Source of the DNA: Caldisericota bacterium | GTDB taxonomy: Bacteria > Caldisericota > Caldisericia > Cryosericales > Cryosericaceae | Reading direction: 5' to 3' | Assembly (NCBI GenBank): GCA_026390215.1 | Contig: JAPLGJ010000077.1 | Span: 1-6,279, forward strand | Length of the DNA: 6,279 nt | Shown: positions 1 through 5,927 of the stretch, in pieces | Layout of the letters: every line of letters begins with the position of its first letter | Numbering within the stretch: the stretch's first letter is position 1 | The notes under the pieces: generated by a model | Databases searched by the model: none | Told to the model about the DNA's origin: nothing | The model's input: only the letters and a program-made list of their open reading frames with translations | Program-made: the position numbers and the translations under genes

Positions 1-846
1 CTTCGCGTGTTCCAGCAGGTCACGGCGCCTGGACTGAAGACCCACAAAGCGCTCAGCATCGACGTTGCGCCTGGCAAGGATGTTGAGCGGGTTGATATCG
101 GACTCGACCAGGAGGTCGCGCCTGGTGATGATGCCGTACCGGATCATGGCCCCGCAGGAAAGGTGCGGTGTCCCACGGCAGGCATTCACCACGGCAAGTG
201 TCGCGACGTCGACTGCCGCGTTGCTGTGTGCCAGCAGCAGGACGCTCTTGTGGCGCTCGATGAGTTCGCGCACGAGGTAGGCGACGGTCCGCGTCTTGCC
301 GGTTCCCGGTGGACCCCAGATGAAGCTGACGTCGCGCTCGGCCACCTTCTGCAGTGCGTTCCGCTGCGACGGGTCCAGCCACCGGTTGTCTGCAAAGACC
401 CCGTTCAGCTCTGGCAGACTATCCCCAGGAGCAGGAGGACTGAGCAGCGCAAGAGCCCGGCCACAATCGTCCTCGTCCTTCAGCGCGTTCAGCCTTTCCT
501 CCAGCTTCAGCAGCAGGTCCCATGGCGTAGCAACCATGGTGGCCGCACGCACCCGGGCTCCGAGGAACTCGCTTGAGGCAATCGACACCAGGTCCCGGTC
601 CCCTCCCACGTAGACGCCCTGCACGACGCGGCCGTCCACCTCGAGCTGTATCATGGCTTCCTCAGGCAAGTTGACCTCATACGGCGTGCTGAAGAAGTAC
701 AGGAAGTTCTCGTCGCTGCTGTCTGACACCAAGGTCCCCTCGACGAGGGAGTGGCGATGCGTCCGCTCGGACGCCTTCTCGGCGGTGACTTCGTCCTCGA
801 TTGCAGCGGCGAACGCCGCGATATGAACTGCCAATTCTTCGTTCAT
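1..846 (-). CDS. DNA2/NAM7-family superfamily 1 helicase, N-terminal part (runs off window start)
   Basis: This frame is open for 282 codons from an ATG at 846-844 to the window edge, so the C-terminal helicase motifs are not visible. Residues 1-150 form a non-catalytic N-terminal region, probably the beta-rich stalk/barrel part typical of these enzymes. A Q-motif-like LDPSQRNAL lies at 157-165. Walker A (motif I) GPPGTGKT is at 178-185 with Lys184. Motif Ia is SVLLLAHSNAAVDVA at 201-215. The GPPGTGKT box followed by an AHSNAAVD-type motif Ia is characteristic of SF1B helicases (Upf1/DNA2/NAM7 group), ATP-driven translocases on DNA or RNA in the cytoplasm. The start is supported by AGGAG at 856-852, five bases upstream, and by a putative promoter at 888-915. 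The exact substrate cannot be told from the N-terminus. Family call is confident; function beyond helicase/ATPase is not. Confidence 0.85.
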   Translation of the reverse strand, partial: MNEELAVHIAAFAAAIEDEVTAEKASERTHRHSLVEGTLVSDSSDENFLYFFSTPYEVNLPEEAMIQLEVDGRVVQGVYVGGDRDLVSIASSEFLGARVRAATMVATPWDLLLKLEERLNALKDEDDCGRALALLSPPAPGDSLPELNGVFADNRWLDPSQRNALQKVAERDVSFIWGPPGTGKTRTVAYLVRELIERHKSVLLLAHSNAAVDVATLAVVNACRGTPHLSCGAMIRYGIITRRDLLVESDINPLNILARRNVDAERFVGLQSRRRDLLEHAK

Positions 847-887
847 GCGGGCTCCTGTCGTCGCGGCGTTGCGCCACGCGAGCATTC

Positions 888-915
888 ATTATACCGCCAC
901 GGGGTTTCCTGTATA
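888..915 (-). promoter_or_regulatory. putative sigma70-type promoter for the helicase gene
   Basis: Read on the minus strand, TATACA (915-910) is followed by a 16-base spacer and a consensus TATAAT (893-888). This is about 40 bases upstream of the helicase ATG at 846. The -10 is perfect and the -35 matches 4 of 6. Assignment is by pattern only. Confidence 0.5.
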
Positions 916-917
916 CT
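889..917 (+). promoter_or_regulatory. putative promoter for the DUF438/PAS operon
   Basis: A good -10, TATACT, lies at 912-917, with a weak -35 candidate TTATAC at 889-894 (17-base spacer). It would give a leader of about 50 nt before the ATG at 975. It overlaps the oppositely oriented promoter of the helicase gene almost base for base. The leader holds a small hairpin, CACGA/TCGTG at 931-943, of unknown meaning. Confidence 0.4.
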
Positions 918-974
918 GAGCACAGTCAGACACGAGTTTCGTGCCATGCAGTGTTCCGTACGGGAGGTAGCCTG

Positions 975-1976
975 ATGTACAAACCGACGACGAAGCTCTC
1001 CGCTGTCCTGACTGAACATCCGCGGGCGATGGCCTACCTTGCATCGATCAATCCTCATCTGAAGCTCCTCGGCAACCCGGTCATCATCGGCCTCATGGCC
1101 CCACGCACCGACCTGCGGAAGGTCGCGGAACGCGCCGGCTGGACTCTGGAAGAGCTGGAAGCGGCCGTAGTCCGCAGTGACACCGAGGGGACCGCACCAG
1201 CCACATCGGGAGAGGCTCCGACCAAACTCAAGGAGGACCTCAAGGCCGTCCTCCGGAAGCTGTACGCGGGCGAAGATCCAACCACCTGCAAGGCGCAGTT
1301 CAAGGAACTGATCACCAGAGCGGACCCACTGCTCATCGCAATAGCCGAGGCGGAACTGGCACGTGAGGGCTTCTCCACCGACCAACTCATGGAAGCGTGC
1401 GATGTCCACATGGACGTCTTTCGTGACCAGCTGGCAAGCTCACGCACCGTCGTTCCGGACGGCCATCCGCTGCGGCGCTTCATCGACGAGCAGGATGCCA
1501 TCATCGCCTGGCTCGAGCAGGGACTCACCCTGGTCAGGACACTCGGGGCACTGAACGGGTACGCGTCAGCGGAAGGCGCTCTCGCTGAGTTGCGCACCCT
1601 GATGCAGCATCTGCACGAGGCACAGAGCCACGACGCCCGGCAGGAGAACACGCTGTTTCCCCTGCTGGAACGGTACGGCGTCGAAGAACCTCCTGCCATC
1701 ATGTGGGCTGAACACAACCGCATGAAGGCGACACGCGACGTCATCGACAAAACGATCCAGGGAGCACCCGACACCCTGCCCTACGCCCAGTTCGCACAAG
1801 TGCTGGCGGGGGCGTTTCAGCACTGGCTGGAGACCTTCGTCCAGCACGCGAAAAAAGAACAGGAGATTCTGTACAACGTGGCACTTGACCTGCTGTCCGA
1901 GAAGGATTGGCAGGATCTTCAGCAGGAATCCCAGGAACTGGGGTTCTTCGCACTTCCAGGGGAGGAGAACACATGA
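975..1976 (+). CDS. DUF438 domain protein with DUF1858 and hemerythrin (HHE) domains
   Basis: The product is 333 aa and soluble, with no signal peptide or membrane segment. Domains in order: a DUF1858-like helical domain at about 6-66 (with the LKLLGNPV...DLRKVAERAGWTLEEL pattern), DUF438 at about 82-155, and a hemerythrin/HHE cation-binding four-helix domain at about 160-308. Candidate metal ligands include His164, Glu172, His219, Glu224, His247, His291 and Glu295. The C-terminal SEKDW...ESQELGFF segment is the usual linker of this family to a PAS domain. Hemerythrin-like domains bind a di-iron (or other metal) centre and sense or carry O2 or NO; DUF438 proteins are typical of anaerobes, with a poorly defined sensing role. 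The ATG at 975 is chosen because GGGAGG at 962-967 lies seven bases upstream and family similarity begins there; the in-frame ATG at 801 would lie inside the divergent helicase gene. The stop overlaps the next start (ATGA), so the PAS gene is translationally coupled. Confidence 0.88.
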   Translation: MYKPTTKLSAVLTEHPRAMAYLASINPHLKLLGNPVIIGLMAPRTDLRKVAERAGWTLEELEAAVVRSDTEGTAPATSGEAPTKLKEDLKAVLRKLYAGEDPTTCKAQFKELITRADPLLIAIAEAELAREGFSTDQLMEACDVHMDVFRDQLASSRTVVPDGHPLRRFIDEQDAIIAWLEQGLTLVRTLGALNGYASAEGALAELRTLMQHLHEAQSHDARQENTLFPLLERYGVEEPPAIMWAEHNRMKATRDVIDKTIQGAPDTLPYAQFAQVLAGAFQHWLETFVQHAKKEQEILYNVALDLLSEKDWQDLQQESQELGFFALPGEENT

Positions 1977-2392
1977 GCGATACTGGTCTTGACCTGTTCG
2001 AGGGCATAGACCTCGACCTTCTGCTTGCACTGTTCGATACGCTGCCGGTCGACGTCTCGTTCGTGAACGCCGACGACGAGGTGACCTACTTCAATCTGCC
2101 CGCCGCGGGACGTATCTTCCCGCGCACACGGCTGGATATCGGGCGCAGAGTACAGCGCTGCCACCCGCCCCAGAGCGTCGACAAAGTCCAGCGCATCCTG
2201 GATGACTTTCGCGCGAAGAAGCGCTCCACTGCCGACTTCTGGCTGGAACTGGGCGGCAAGTTCATCTACATCCGGTACTTCGCCGTCTACGGCAAGGACG
2301 GTGCTTACCAGGGGACCCTCGAGGTCACGCAGGACTGCACCGGTATTCGCAGCCTTCGAGGCGAAAGAAAACTCGAGGGCGAACCCGTCTGA
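1973..2392 (+). CDS. PAS_10-type PAS domain protein, separate partner of the DUF438 protein
   Basis: The product is 139 aa and is essentially one PAS domain. The core runs from LPVDVSFVNADDEVTYFN (24-41) through IFPRTRLDIGRRVQRCHPP (48-66) and FWLELGGKFIYIRYFAVY (89-106) to GTLEVTQDCTGIRSLRGERKL (114-134). This matches the PAS domain that in many DUF438 proteins is fused C-terminally to the hemerythrin domain. The Cys63-His64-Pro65-Pro66 motif is a conserved feature of this PAS type and could take part in ligand or cofactor binding, although that is not established here. The start ATG at 1973 overlaps the upstream stop (ATGA) and has GGAGGAG at 1961-1967, so both proteins are probably made in fixed ratio and may form one complex. 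There is no output domain (kinase, cyclase or DNA-binding), so signalling would have to go through a partner. Confidence 0.88.
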   Translation: MSDTGLDLFEGIDLDLLLALFDTLPVDVSFVNADDEVTYFNLPAAGRIFPRTRLDIGRRVQRCHPPQSVDKVQRILDDFRAKKRSTADFWLELGGKFIYIRYFAVYGKDGAYQGTLEVTQDCTGIRSLRGERKLEGEPV

Positions 2393-2396
2393 GCGG

Positions 2397-2414
2397 CACC
2401 GGGTTGGCGGTGTT
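2397..2414 (+). terminator. weak possible terminator after the PAS gene
   Basis: A five-base stem, CACCG (2397-2401) and CGGTG (2408-2412), with a six-base loop is followed by only two T residues. It lies five bases after the PAS stop. Too weak to be sure; read-through into the protease gene is possible. Confidence 0.2.
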
Positions 2415-2430
2415 AGGTACCCACGTGCCC

Positions 2431-2466
2431 GCAAGTGCTTGCAAAGGAACTCGGTTTGTCTAGCAT
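2431..2466 (+). promoter_or_regulatory. putative promoter with overlapping dyad, upstream of the S8 protease
   Basis: TTGCAA at 2439-2444 and TAGCAT at 2461-2466 are separated by 16 bases; each matches the consensus at 4 of 6 positions. The -35 overlaps a perfect dyad, GCAAG-TG-CTTGC, at 2431-2442 that could be an operator half-site pair. Position fits a transcript starting about 25 bases before the protease ATG. Confidence 0.3.
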
Positions 2467-2494
2467 GATGACAATCTCTTGTACAGGAGGAACT

Positions 2495-3742
2495 ATGAGA
2501 CATAGACACCTGATTGCTGCCCTAACCTGCATTGCGCTGGTCGCGATGCTTGCACTGTCGAATGTGGCTGTAGCACAGACAAAGGGTATGATCGGCATCA
2601 ATGTCCTGCTGAAGACCGACATCACACAAGCTATCCTAGCTGACCTCGCCAAGCATGGCACAGTCCGCGACGTTGTCGCCGAGATCAAGGCCGTGACCCT
2701 GCAGGCCAAGGCATCGGAGTTGGCCACCATCCAGGCGCTGCCCTATGTCGCTGCAGCCAACCCAGATGCGGAACGCACAACGGGACCAGTGACCACGGTT
2801 GCTGCAGACGACTTCTCTGCTGGTCTGAGCACGTGGGACCTGGACGCCATCAACGTCACTGACTTTGGCTCCGACAATCGCCAAGTCCCCTACGACGGAA
2901 CGGGTGTCTATGTCGCAGTTCTTGATACTGGACTTGTCAGCAACTGGCCTGCCTACTTTCCTGCCGCACGTATTGCTACTCAGTACGCCATCTGCTTTGG
3001 CGGGGGCGGCGGCGAGATGGGTAACGTGAGCACGCAGCCAGACAAGTGGCAACGCGACCAGAACAGCCACGGCACCCATGTGACGAGCACGATAATTGGC
3101 TACAACTTCCTTGGCAATGCCATCAACGGGGTAGCCCCGAAGGCCACAATCATCCCGGTCAAAGTGCTGAACCAGAATGGCTCGGGCTGGTCGTCGGTCA
3201 TCGCGCGCGGCATCATGTATATCGCCGACCTGAAAGCCGATTTGCTTGGGGGCTCCCCGGTTGTCATCAACATGAGCCTGGGTGGGTCCGCACTGGACCC
3301 GATAGAGAAGGCTGCTATCGACTATGCCATTAGCAAGGGCGTTATCATCGTGGCGTCCGCCGGCAACTCGGGCTCTGCAGGCATGGGCTATCCGGGGGCG
3401 TATGAACCGGTCATCTCAGTTGCGGCATCAGGATGGATCGGTGAGTGGACCGCGGCTGGGTGGTGGCACACCTTGGATGTCCCCGATCCCACCAATCCTA
3501 TCGACTACTACATTACCGACTTCTCCAGCCGCGCGAAAGCCAACCAGGACCTCGATGTGGCCGCTCCCGGTTCTTGGATCCTTGGCCCCTATCAGACGAA
3601 TGGTCAGATTAGCTACTACTACCTCGGTGGAACGAGCATGGCTTCACCGCACGTGGCACCGGCCCCAGCGGGACGCCTAAGCCCGTGTGCTGGGACGCTT
3701 ATGCCACGGGCGCAGGCCTCGTGGATGCAGCAGCCACTCTAG
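2495..3742 (+). CDS. secreted subtilisin-like serine protease (S8 family), C-terminus disrupted
   Basis: The product as read is 415 aa. Residues 1-27 are a Sec signal peptide (MRHRH, hydrophobic core, AVA cleavage before Gln28). Residues about 33-95 look like an I9-type inhibitor/chaperone propeptide. The peptidase S8 domain follows, with catalytic Asp144 (AVLDTG), His192 (NSHGTH), oxyanion Asn291 (SAGNSG) and Ser381 (GGTSMASPHVA). It would be exported, autoprocessed and degrade extracellular protein. The ATG at 2495 is preferred over an in-frame GTG at 2435 because AGGAGG at 2485-2490 lies four bases ahead and the signal peptide begins there. Right after HVA (386-388) the expected helix is missing, and the frame continues into 27 unrelated-looking residues to the stop at 3740-3742. 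The normal S8 tail is encoded in another frame (see 3655-3756). Likely a deletion of 3n+1 bases, or an assembly error, so activity or folding is doubtful. Confidence 0.85.
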   Translation: MRHRHLIAALTCIALVAMLALSNVAVAQTKGMIGINVLLKTDITQAILADLAKHGTVRDVVAEIKAVTLQAKASELATIQALPYVAAANPDAERTTGPVTTVAADDFSAGLSTWDLDAINVTDFGSDNRQVPYDGTGVYVAVLDTGLVSNWPAYFPAARIATQYAICFGGGGGEMGNVSTQPDKWQRDQNSHGTHVTSTIIGYNFLGNAINGVAPKATIIPVKVLNQNGSGWSSVIARGIMYIADLKADLLGGSPVVINMSLGGSALDPIEKAAIDYAISKGVIIVASAGNSGSAGMGYPGAYEPVISVAASGWIGEWTAAGWWHTLDVPDPTNPIDYYITDFSSRAKANQDLDVAAPGSWILGPYQTNGQISYYYLGGTSMASPHVAPAPAGRLSPCAGTLMPRAQASWMQQPL

Positions 3743-3756
3743 CTGCGACACCGTAG
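3655..3756 (+). pseudogene. out-of-frame C-terminal remnant of the S8 protease
   Basis: In the frame shifted by two bases relative to the protease, 3655-3756 reads GTGPSGTPKPVCWDAY followed by ATGAGLVDAAATLAATP and a TAG at 3754-3756. The GAGLVDAA motif is the standard last helix of S8 domains, so this is the original C-terminus of the gene at 2495. About 25-45 residues that normally join the catalytic Ser helix to this tail are absent, so a single-base shift alone cannot explain it. The size estimate comes from general knowledge of the family, not from an alignment. Confidence 0.7.
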
Positions 3757-3779
3757 TACCCTACCACTAACAAACGTTC

Positions 3780-3805
3780 AACGCCCCCGCACGAGCGGGG
3801 GCGTT
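3780..3805. terminator. strong GC hairpin between convergent genes, probably a bidirectional terminator
   Basis: A perfect 11-base-pair stem, AACGCCCCCGC (3780-3790) and GCGGGGGCGTT (3795-3805), has an ACGA loop. On the plus strand it is followed by TTTGCGTT, a short T-rich tail. It lies 24 bases after the protease tail stop (3756) and about 50 bases after the end of the minus-strand hydrolase (3855), so it can serve both. Confidence 0.7.
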
Positions 3806-3854
3806 TGCGTTCCAGGCGATGGCCTCTGAGGACCGCCGGTTCAACGAGTGTCGA

Positions 3855-4703
3855 TCAGGCCTTGGCGATGTGCGCGTCCAGCCAGTCCGCTGCGAAGCCC
3901 AGGACCTGCTCCTTTGCTCCATCCGGCTCATGATGGATGAAGTGGTACAGCCCGGGCCACAGTTTGAGCGTCGCATCCCCTGAGGCGCCTGCGGCAAGAC
4001 GCTTCGAACCTTGGGGCAGCGCAACGACATCGTCCTCGCCGTGCATTACCAGCAGGGGTACCTGGATCTCTCCCGCACGCGCGAGCGCCTCTGCGCCGGC
4101 TTCCCCGATGACAGCCGCCAATCCGACGGTGATCCTCTTGTACACCAGCGGGTCGGCGTCATACGCGTCCAGCACGCCGACGTCATGGCACACCTTGTCT
4201 CGGATGGCGCCCATGCCGTTGCTGACGGCCATGGTGGGCGCAAGGTGGCGCAGCATCCTGACCTTTCCCATGGCAGCCGCCGACGCCGCCGGCATCACAA
4301 AGCCGCCGCTGCACAAGATGGCACCCGCCAGCCGTGGGTGCCTGCGGACAAGATATGCGGCAGTGATGGTCGAACCCATGCTGAAGCAATACAGGAACAC
4401 TGGCTTTCCGGGGAAGTGTGCCTGGATTTCGCCACAGTACCGGTCCAAGTCGTCCATGAAATCGTCCAGGCGTGCAACGAACGCCCGCCTGCCCTCGGAC
4501 ACGCCGTGCCCGCGCAGGTCCCCTGCCACAAACGCGTACCCACGGTCGATGAAGCTAGCTCCGATATCCGCGTACCGGGCACCATATTCCCCAAGACCGT
4601 GCACCAGGGCGACCACACCGCGCACATCCCCTTCGGGCTTCCACACGCGGGCATACAGGTTCAGGTTGTCCTTGCTGCGATATCGGAACTCATCTCTGTG
4701 CAT
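3855..4703 (-). CDS. alpha/beta hydrolase, monoacylglycerol lipase/lysophospholipase-like
   Basis: The product is 282 aa, cytoplasmic (no signal peptide), and of normal length for the serine aminopeptidase S33/Hydrolase_4 group that includes monoacylglycerol lipases. HGLGEYGARY (35-44) supplies the oxyanion-hole HG, and GDLRGHGVSEGRR (61-73) is the usual post-strand motif. The nucleophile elbow is CFSMG (106-110) with Ser108. The acid is Asp225 in HGEDDVV (221-227), and the base is His254 in GLYHFIHHEPD (251-261). The likely reaction is hydrolysis of a monoacylglycerol or another lipid or carboxylic ester; the true substrate is unknown. The elbow normally reads GHSMG, and the first Gly is Cys106 here, a rare change at a tight turn. 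The ATG at 4703 has GGGAGG (4714-4709) five bases upstream; the in-frame ATG at 4751 lacks a ribosome site and lies upstream of the putative -10. Probably transcribed alone. Confidence 0.85.
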   Translation of the reverse strand: MHRDEFRYRSKDNLNLYARVWKPEGDVRGVVALVHGLGEYGARYADIGASFIDRGYAFVAGDLRGHGVSEGRRAFVARLDDFMDDLDRYCGEIQAHFPGKPVFLYCFSMGSTITAAYLVRRHPRLAGAILCSGGFVMPAASAAAMGKVRMLRHLAPTMAVSNGMGAIRDKVCHDVGVLDAYDADPLVYKRITVGLAAVIGEAGAEALARAGEIQVPLLVMHGEDDVVALPQGSKRLAAGASGDATLKLWPGLYHFIHHEPDGAKEQVLGFAADWLDAHIAKA

Positions 4704-4733
4704 TGTTGCCTCCCAAGTTCCATACCATTGCTC

Positions 4734-4761
4734 AGAATAGTATACTCCCATGATGTGTCAG
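4734..4761 (-). promoter_or_regulatory. putative promoter for the alpha/beta hydrolase gene
   Basis: On the minus strand CTGACA (4761-4756) is followed by 16 bases and TATTCT (4739-4734), matching consensus 5 of 6 and 4 of 6. A competing -10-like TATACT is at 4744-4739, but it has no -35 at proper spacing. The distance to the ATG at 4703 is suitable. Confidence 0.35.
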
Positions 4762-4774
4762 CCGCGGAGTCTCG

Positions 4775-4787
4775 CCATACCGTATGG
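4775..4787. repeat. short inverted repeat, possible operator
   Basis: CCATAC and GTATGG flank a single C, upstream of the putative hydrolase promoter. A six-base dyad of this kind can arise by chance; no factor can be named. Confidence 0.2.
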
Positions 4788-4875
4788 TCGCCAGTACAAC
4801 ATGAGCTTCGGCGGTATCTTGGTTGAACACTCTCACACTTCTCACCCGTTCTTCACGTAGCCTGCTGCACCGTAG

Positions 4876-4902
4876 AAAAGGCCGGCCCTCAAGGGCCGGC
4901 CT
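4876..4902 (-). terminator. rho-independent terminator of the FMN-binding-like lipoprotein gene
   Basis: A ten-base-pair perfect stem, AGGCCGGCCC and GGGCCGGCCT (4879-4888 with 4893-4902), carries a four-base loop. Read on the minus strand it is followed by TTTTC. It lies about 30 bases after the stop codon at 4933, the expected place for the terminator of that gene. Confidence 0.8.
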
Positions 4903-4932
4903 GGTGGTGAACGGTGTGTACTTCGAGAGAGA

Positions 4933-5610
4933 CTACTTGTTCTTGGCCATCTCCAGTGCAGCAGTGGCTGCGTCCTTGAAAAGGGTACTGGTGCCGGTGG
5001 CCTTTGCGACAGCATCAACCTTGGTGACGTCCTGCGAAGTCACGAGGCTTTGCTCAAGTGTGGCCCATGCGTCAAGTGACGTCTGATACTGATAGTTGTC
5101 CTTGGTCTTGACCTGGAGGTCGGCAAGCCTGGCATCGGTAATCTTTCCCCCGGAAACCGTGATGACTGCATAGCCGACACTGCCACGAGCGTCTGCGGAC
5201 GAGAACCCGATGTAGGAACCATCGGTGTAGGCGCCGACGGAGCCGGCGTTCTTCAGTGCTTCATTGACGGCCTCAGTCAACTGGCCGGAGGTCCCGGTTG
5301 CCTTGGCAACAGCGTCAACCATGGTGATATCGCCAGTCTCAATGAGCTTTGCCTGCATGGTGGCGATAGCGTCGACCGCGGTCGGATATGAGTAGTTGTC
5401 CTTGTTTTTGGGCATGAGCTCGACGTACTTTGCCTCGGTGATCTTGTCACCAGCAATCGTCAGCGTGATTTGACCAACGTTACCACGAGCGTCGGCGGCA
5501 GAGTGGCTGACATAGGAACCGTCGACATAAACGGCCTTCTTTGCGCACCCAGTGAAAGCAACAATCATCAGAGCAGCGACGAGGACAAAAGAGACAATTC
5601 TTCTGGTCAT
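4933..5610 (-). CDS. lipoprotein with two tandem FMN-binding-like domains (PplA-type)
   Basis: The product is 225 aa. It begins with a lipoprotein signal peptide (MTRRIV, hydrophobic core, FTGC) whose Cys22 would be lipidated, so it is anchored outside the cytoplasmic membrane. Two repeats follow, 29-120 and 129-220, about half identical. Each starts with DGSY, continues with SADARG, KIT and KDNYxY, and ends with VDAVAKATGTS. The layout resembles FMN_bind (PF04205-like) domains and tandem-domain lipoproteins such as Listeria PplA, in which ApbE/FmnB-type transferases attach FMN to a Thr in a D-x-x-S-G-A-T motif for extracellular electron transfer. The Thr is kept here (Thr105, Thr205) but the flanking Gly is Lys (103, 203), so covalent FMN is only inferred. 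ATG 5610 is chosen: AAGGAG at 5627-5622 lies eleven bases upstream, and the TTG at 5631 lies upstream of that Shine-Dalgarno. The gene is monocistronic by promoter and terminator. No electron-transfer partner is visible. Confidence 0.8.
   Translation of the reverse strand: MTRRIVSFVLVAALMIVAFTGCAKKAVYVDGSYVSHSAADARGNVGQITLTIAGDKITEAKYVELMPKNKDNYSYPTAVDAIATMQAKLIETGDITMVDAVAKATGTSGQLTEAVNEALKNAGSVGAYTDGSYIGFSSADARGSVGYAVITVSGGKITDARLADLQVKTKDNYQYQTSLDAWATLEQSLVTSQDVTKVDAVAKATGTSTLFKDAATAALEMAKNK
4951..5226 (-). repeat. second internal domain repeat of the lipoprotein
   Basis: Encodes residues 129-220. By manual alignment about 47 of 92 positions equal those of the first repeat, including DGSY, ADARG, KDNY and VDAVAKATGTS. 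This indicates an intragenic duplication. Confidence 0.75.
5251..5526 (-). repeat. first internal domain repeat of the lipoprotein
   Basis: Encodes residues 29-120, the partner of the repeat at 4951-5226. An eight-residue linker (NAGSVGAY) separates them. Confidence 0.75.
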
Positions 5611-5655
5611 GTCTTGTGGTACTCCTTCCAATTCAGAGAATTTTGCTACAGCAGG

Positions 5656-5683
5656 ATTGTACCCTCTCTCAGGGGTCCGTCAA
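5656..5683 (-). promoter_or_regulatory. sigma70/sigmaA-type promoter of the lipoprotein gene
   Basis: On the minus strand TTGACG (5683-5678) is followed by a 16-base spacer and TACAAT (5661-5656), each 5 of 6 to consensus. The start of transcription would fall near 5648, leaving a leader of about 40 nt before the ATG at 5610. The best-looking promoter in the window apart from the helicase -10. Confidence 0.6.
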
Positions 5684-5816
5684 TCCAACTCGTCGCAAAT
5701 CTTGCTTGACATTGACCCTGGTATCCGCCCTGATCCTCATCTCCAAAGCAGGCATGGAATTCACAATTGTGTCGCACTCTGGACAACGCTGCAGGGACGG
5801 CCGGGCCGGCAACATG

Positions 5817-5840
5817 AGGGGCGGGCGCGACCCCGCCCCT
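5817..5840. repeat. nine-base-pair GC-rich hairpin in the intergenic region
   Basis: AGGGGCGGG (5817-5825) pairs perfectly with CCCGCCCCT (5832-5840) around a six-base loop. No T-tract follows on either strand and no gene ends nearby, so it is not a normal intrinsic terminator. Could be a remnant, an attenuator or a structured RNA element. Confidence 0.45.
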
Positions 5841-5927
5841 GAGGAAGGCTGCTGAGCCTCGATCTCGTGGACGCGGAGGAGGCCCGGCACTTACAGAATC
5901 GCCACTCCAGTTCGGTGCGTTACAGTC

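Noticed and set aside
801..974. In-frame upstream extension of the DUF438 gene to an ATG at 801
   Set aside because: It would overlap the start of the divergent helicase gene and both promoters and has no similarity to the family. The ATG at 975 has a strong ribosome site.
1055..1774. Long minus-strand frame (239 aa) opposite the DUF438 gene
   Set aside because: Serine/arginine-rich composition typical of an antisense shadow of a GC-rich gene; no ribosome site or motifs.
3677..3690. Programmed ribosomal frameshift in the S8 protease
   Set aside because: No slippery heptamer is visible near the junction, and the missing family segment argues for deletion instead of recoding.
3937..4826. Two long plus-strand frames (267 and 271 aa) opposite the alpha/beta hydrolase
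   Set aside because: They are antisense shadows; the minus strand has all hydrolase motifs and a good start.
5706..5711. TTGACA on the plus strand as a -35 for the gene at 5998
   Set aside because: No -10-like hexamer lies 15-19 bases downstream, and it is nearly 300 bases from the gene.
5669..5890. Minus-strand frame with a CPEC motif (possible small zinc-ribbon protein, 73 aa)
   Set aside because: Only one CxxC pair, a GTG start without a ribosome site, and its end overlaps the -35 of the lipoprotein promoter. Low-complexity composition fits chance.
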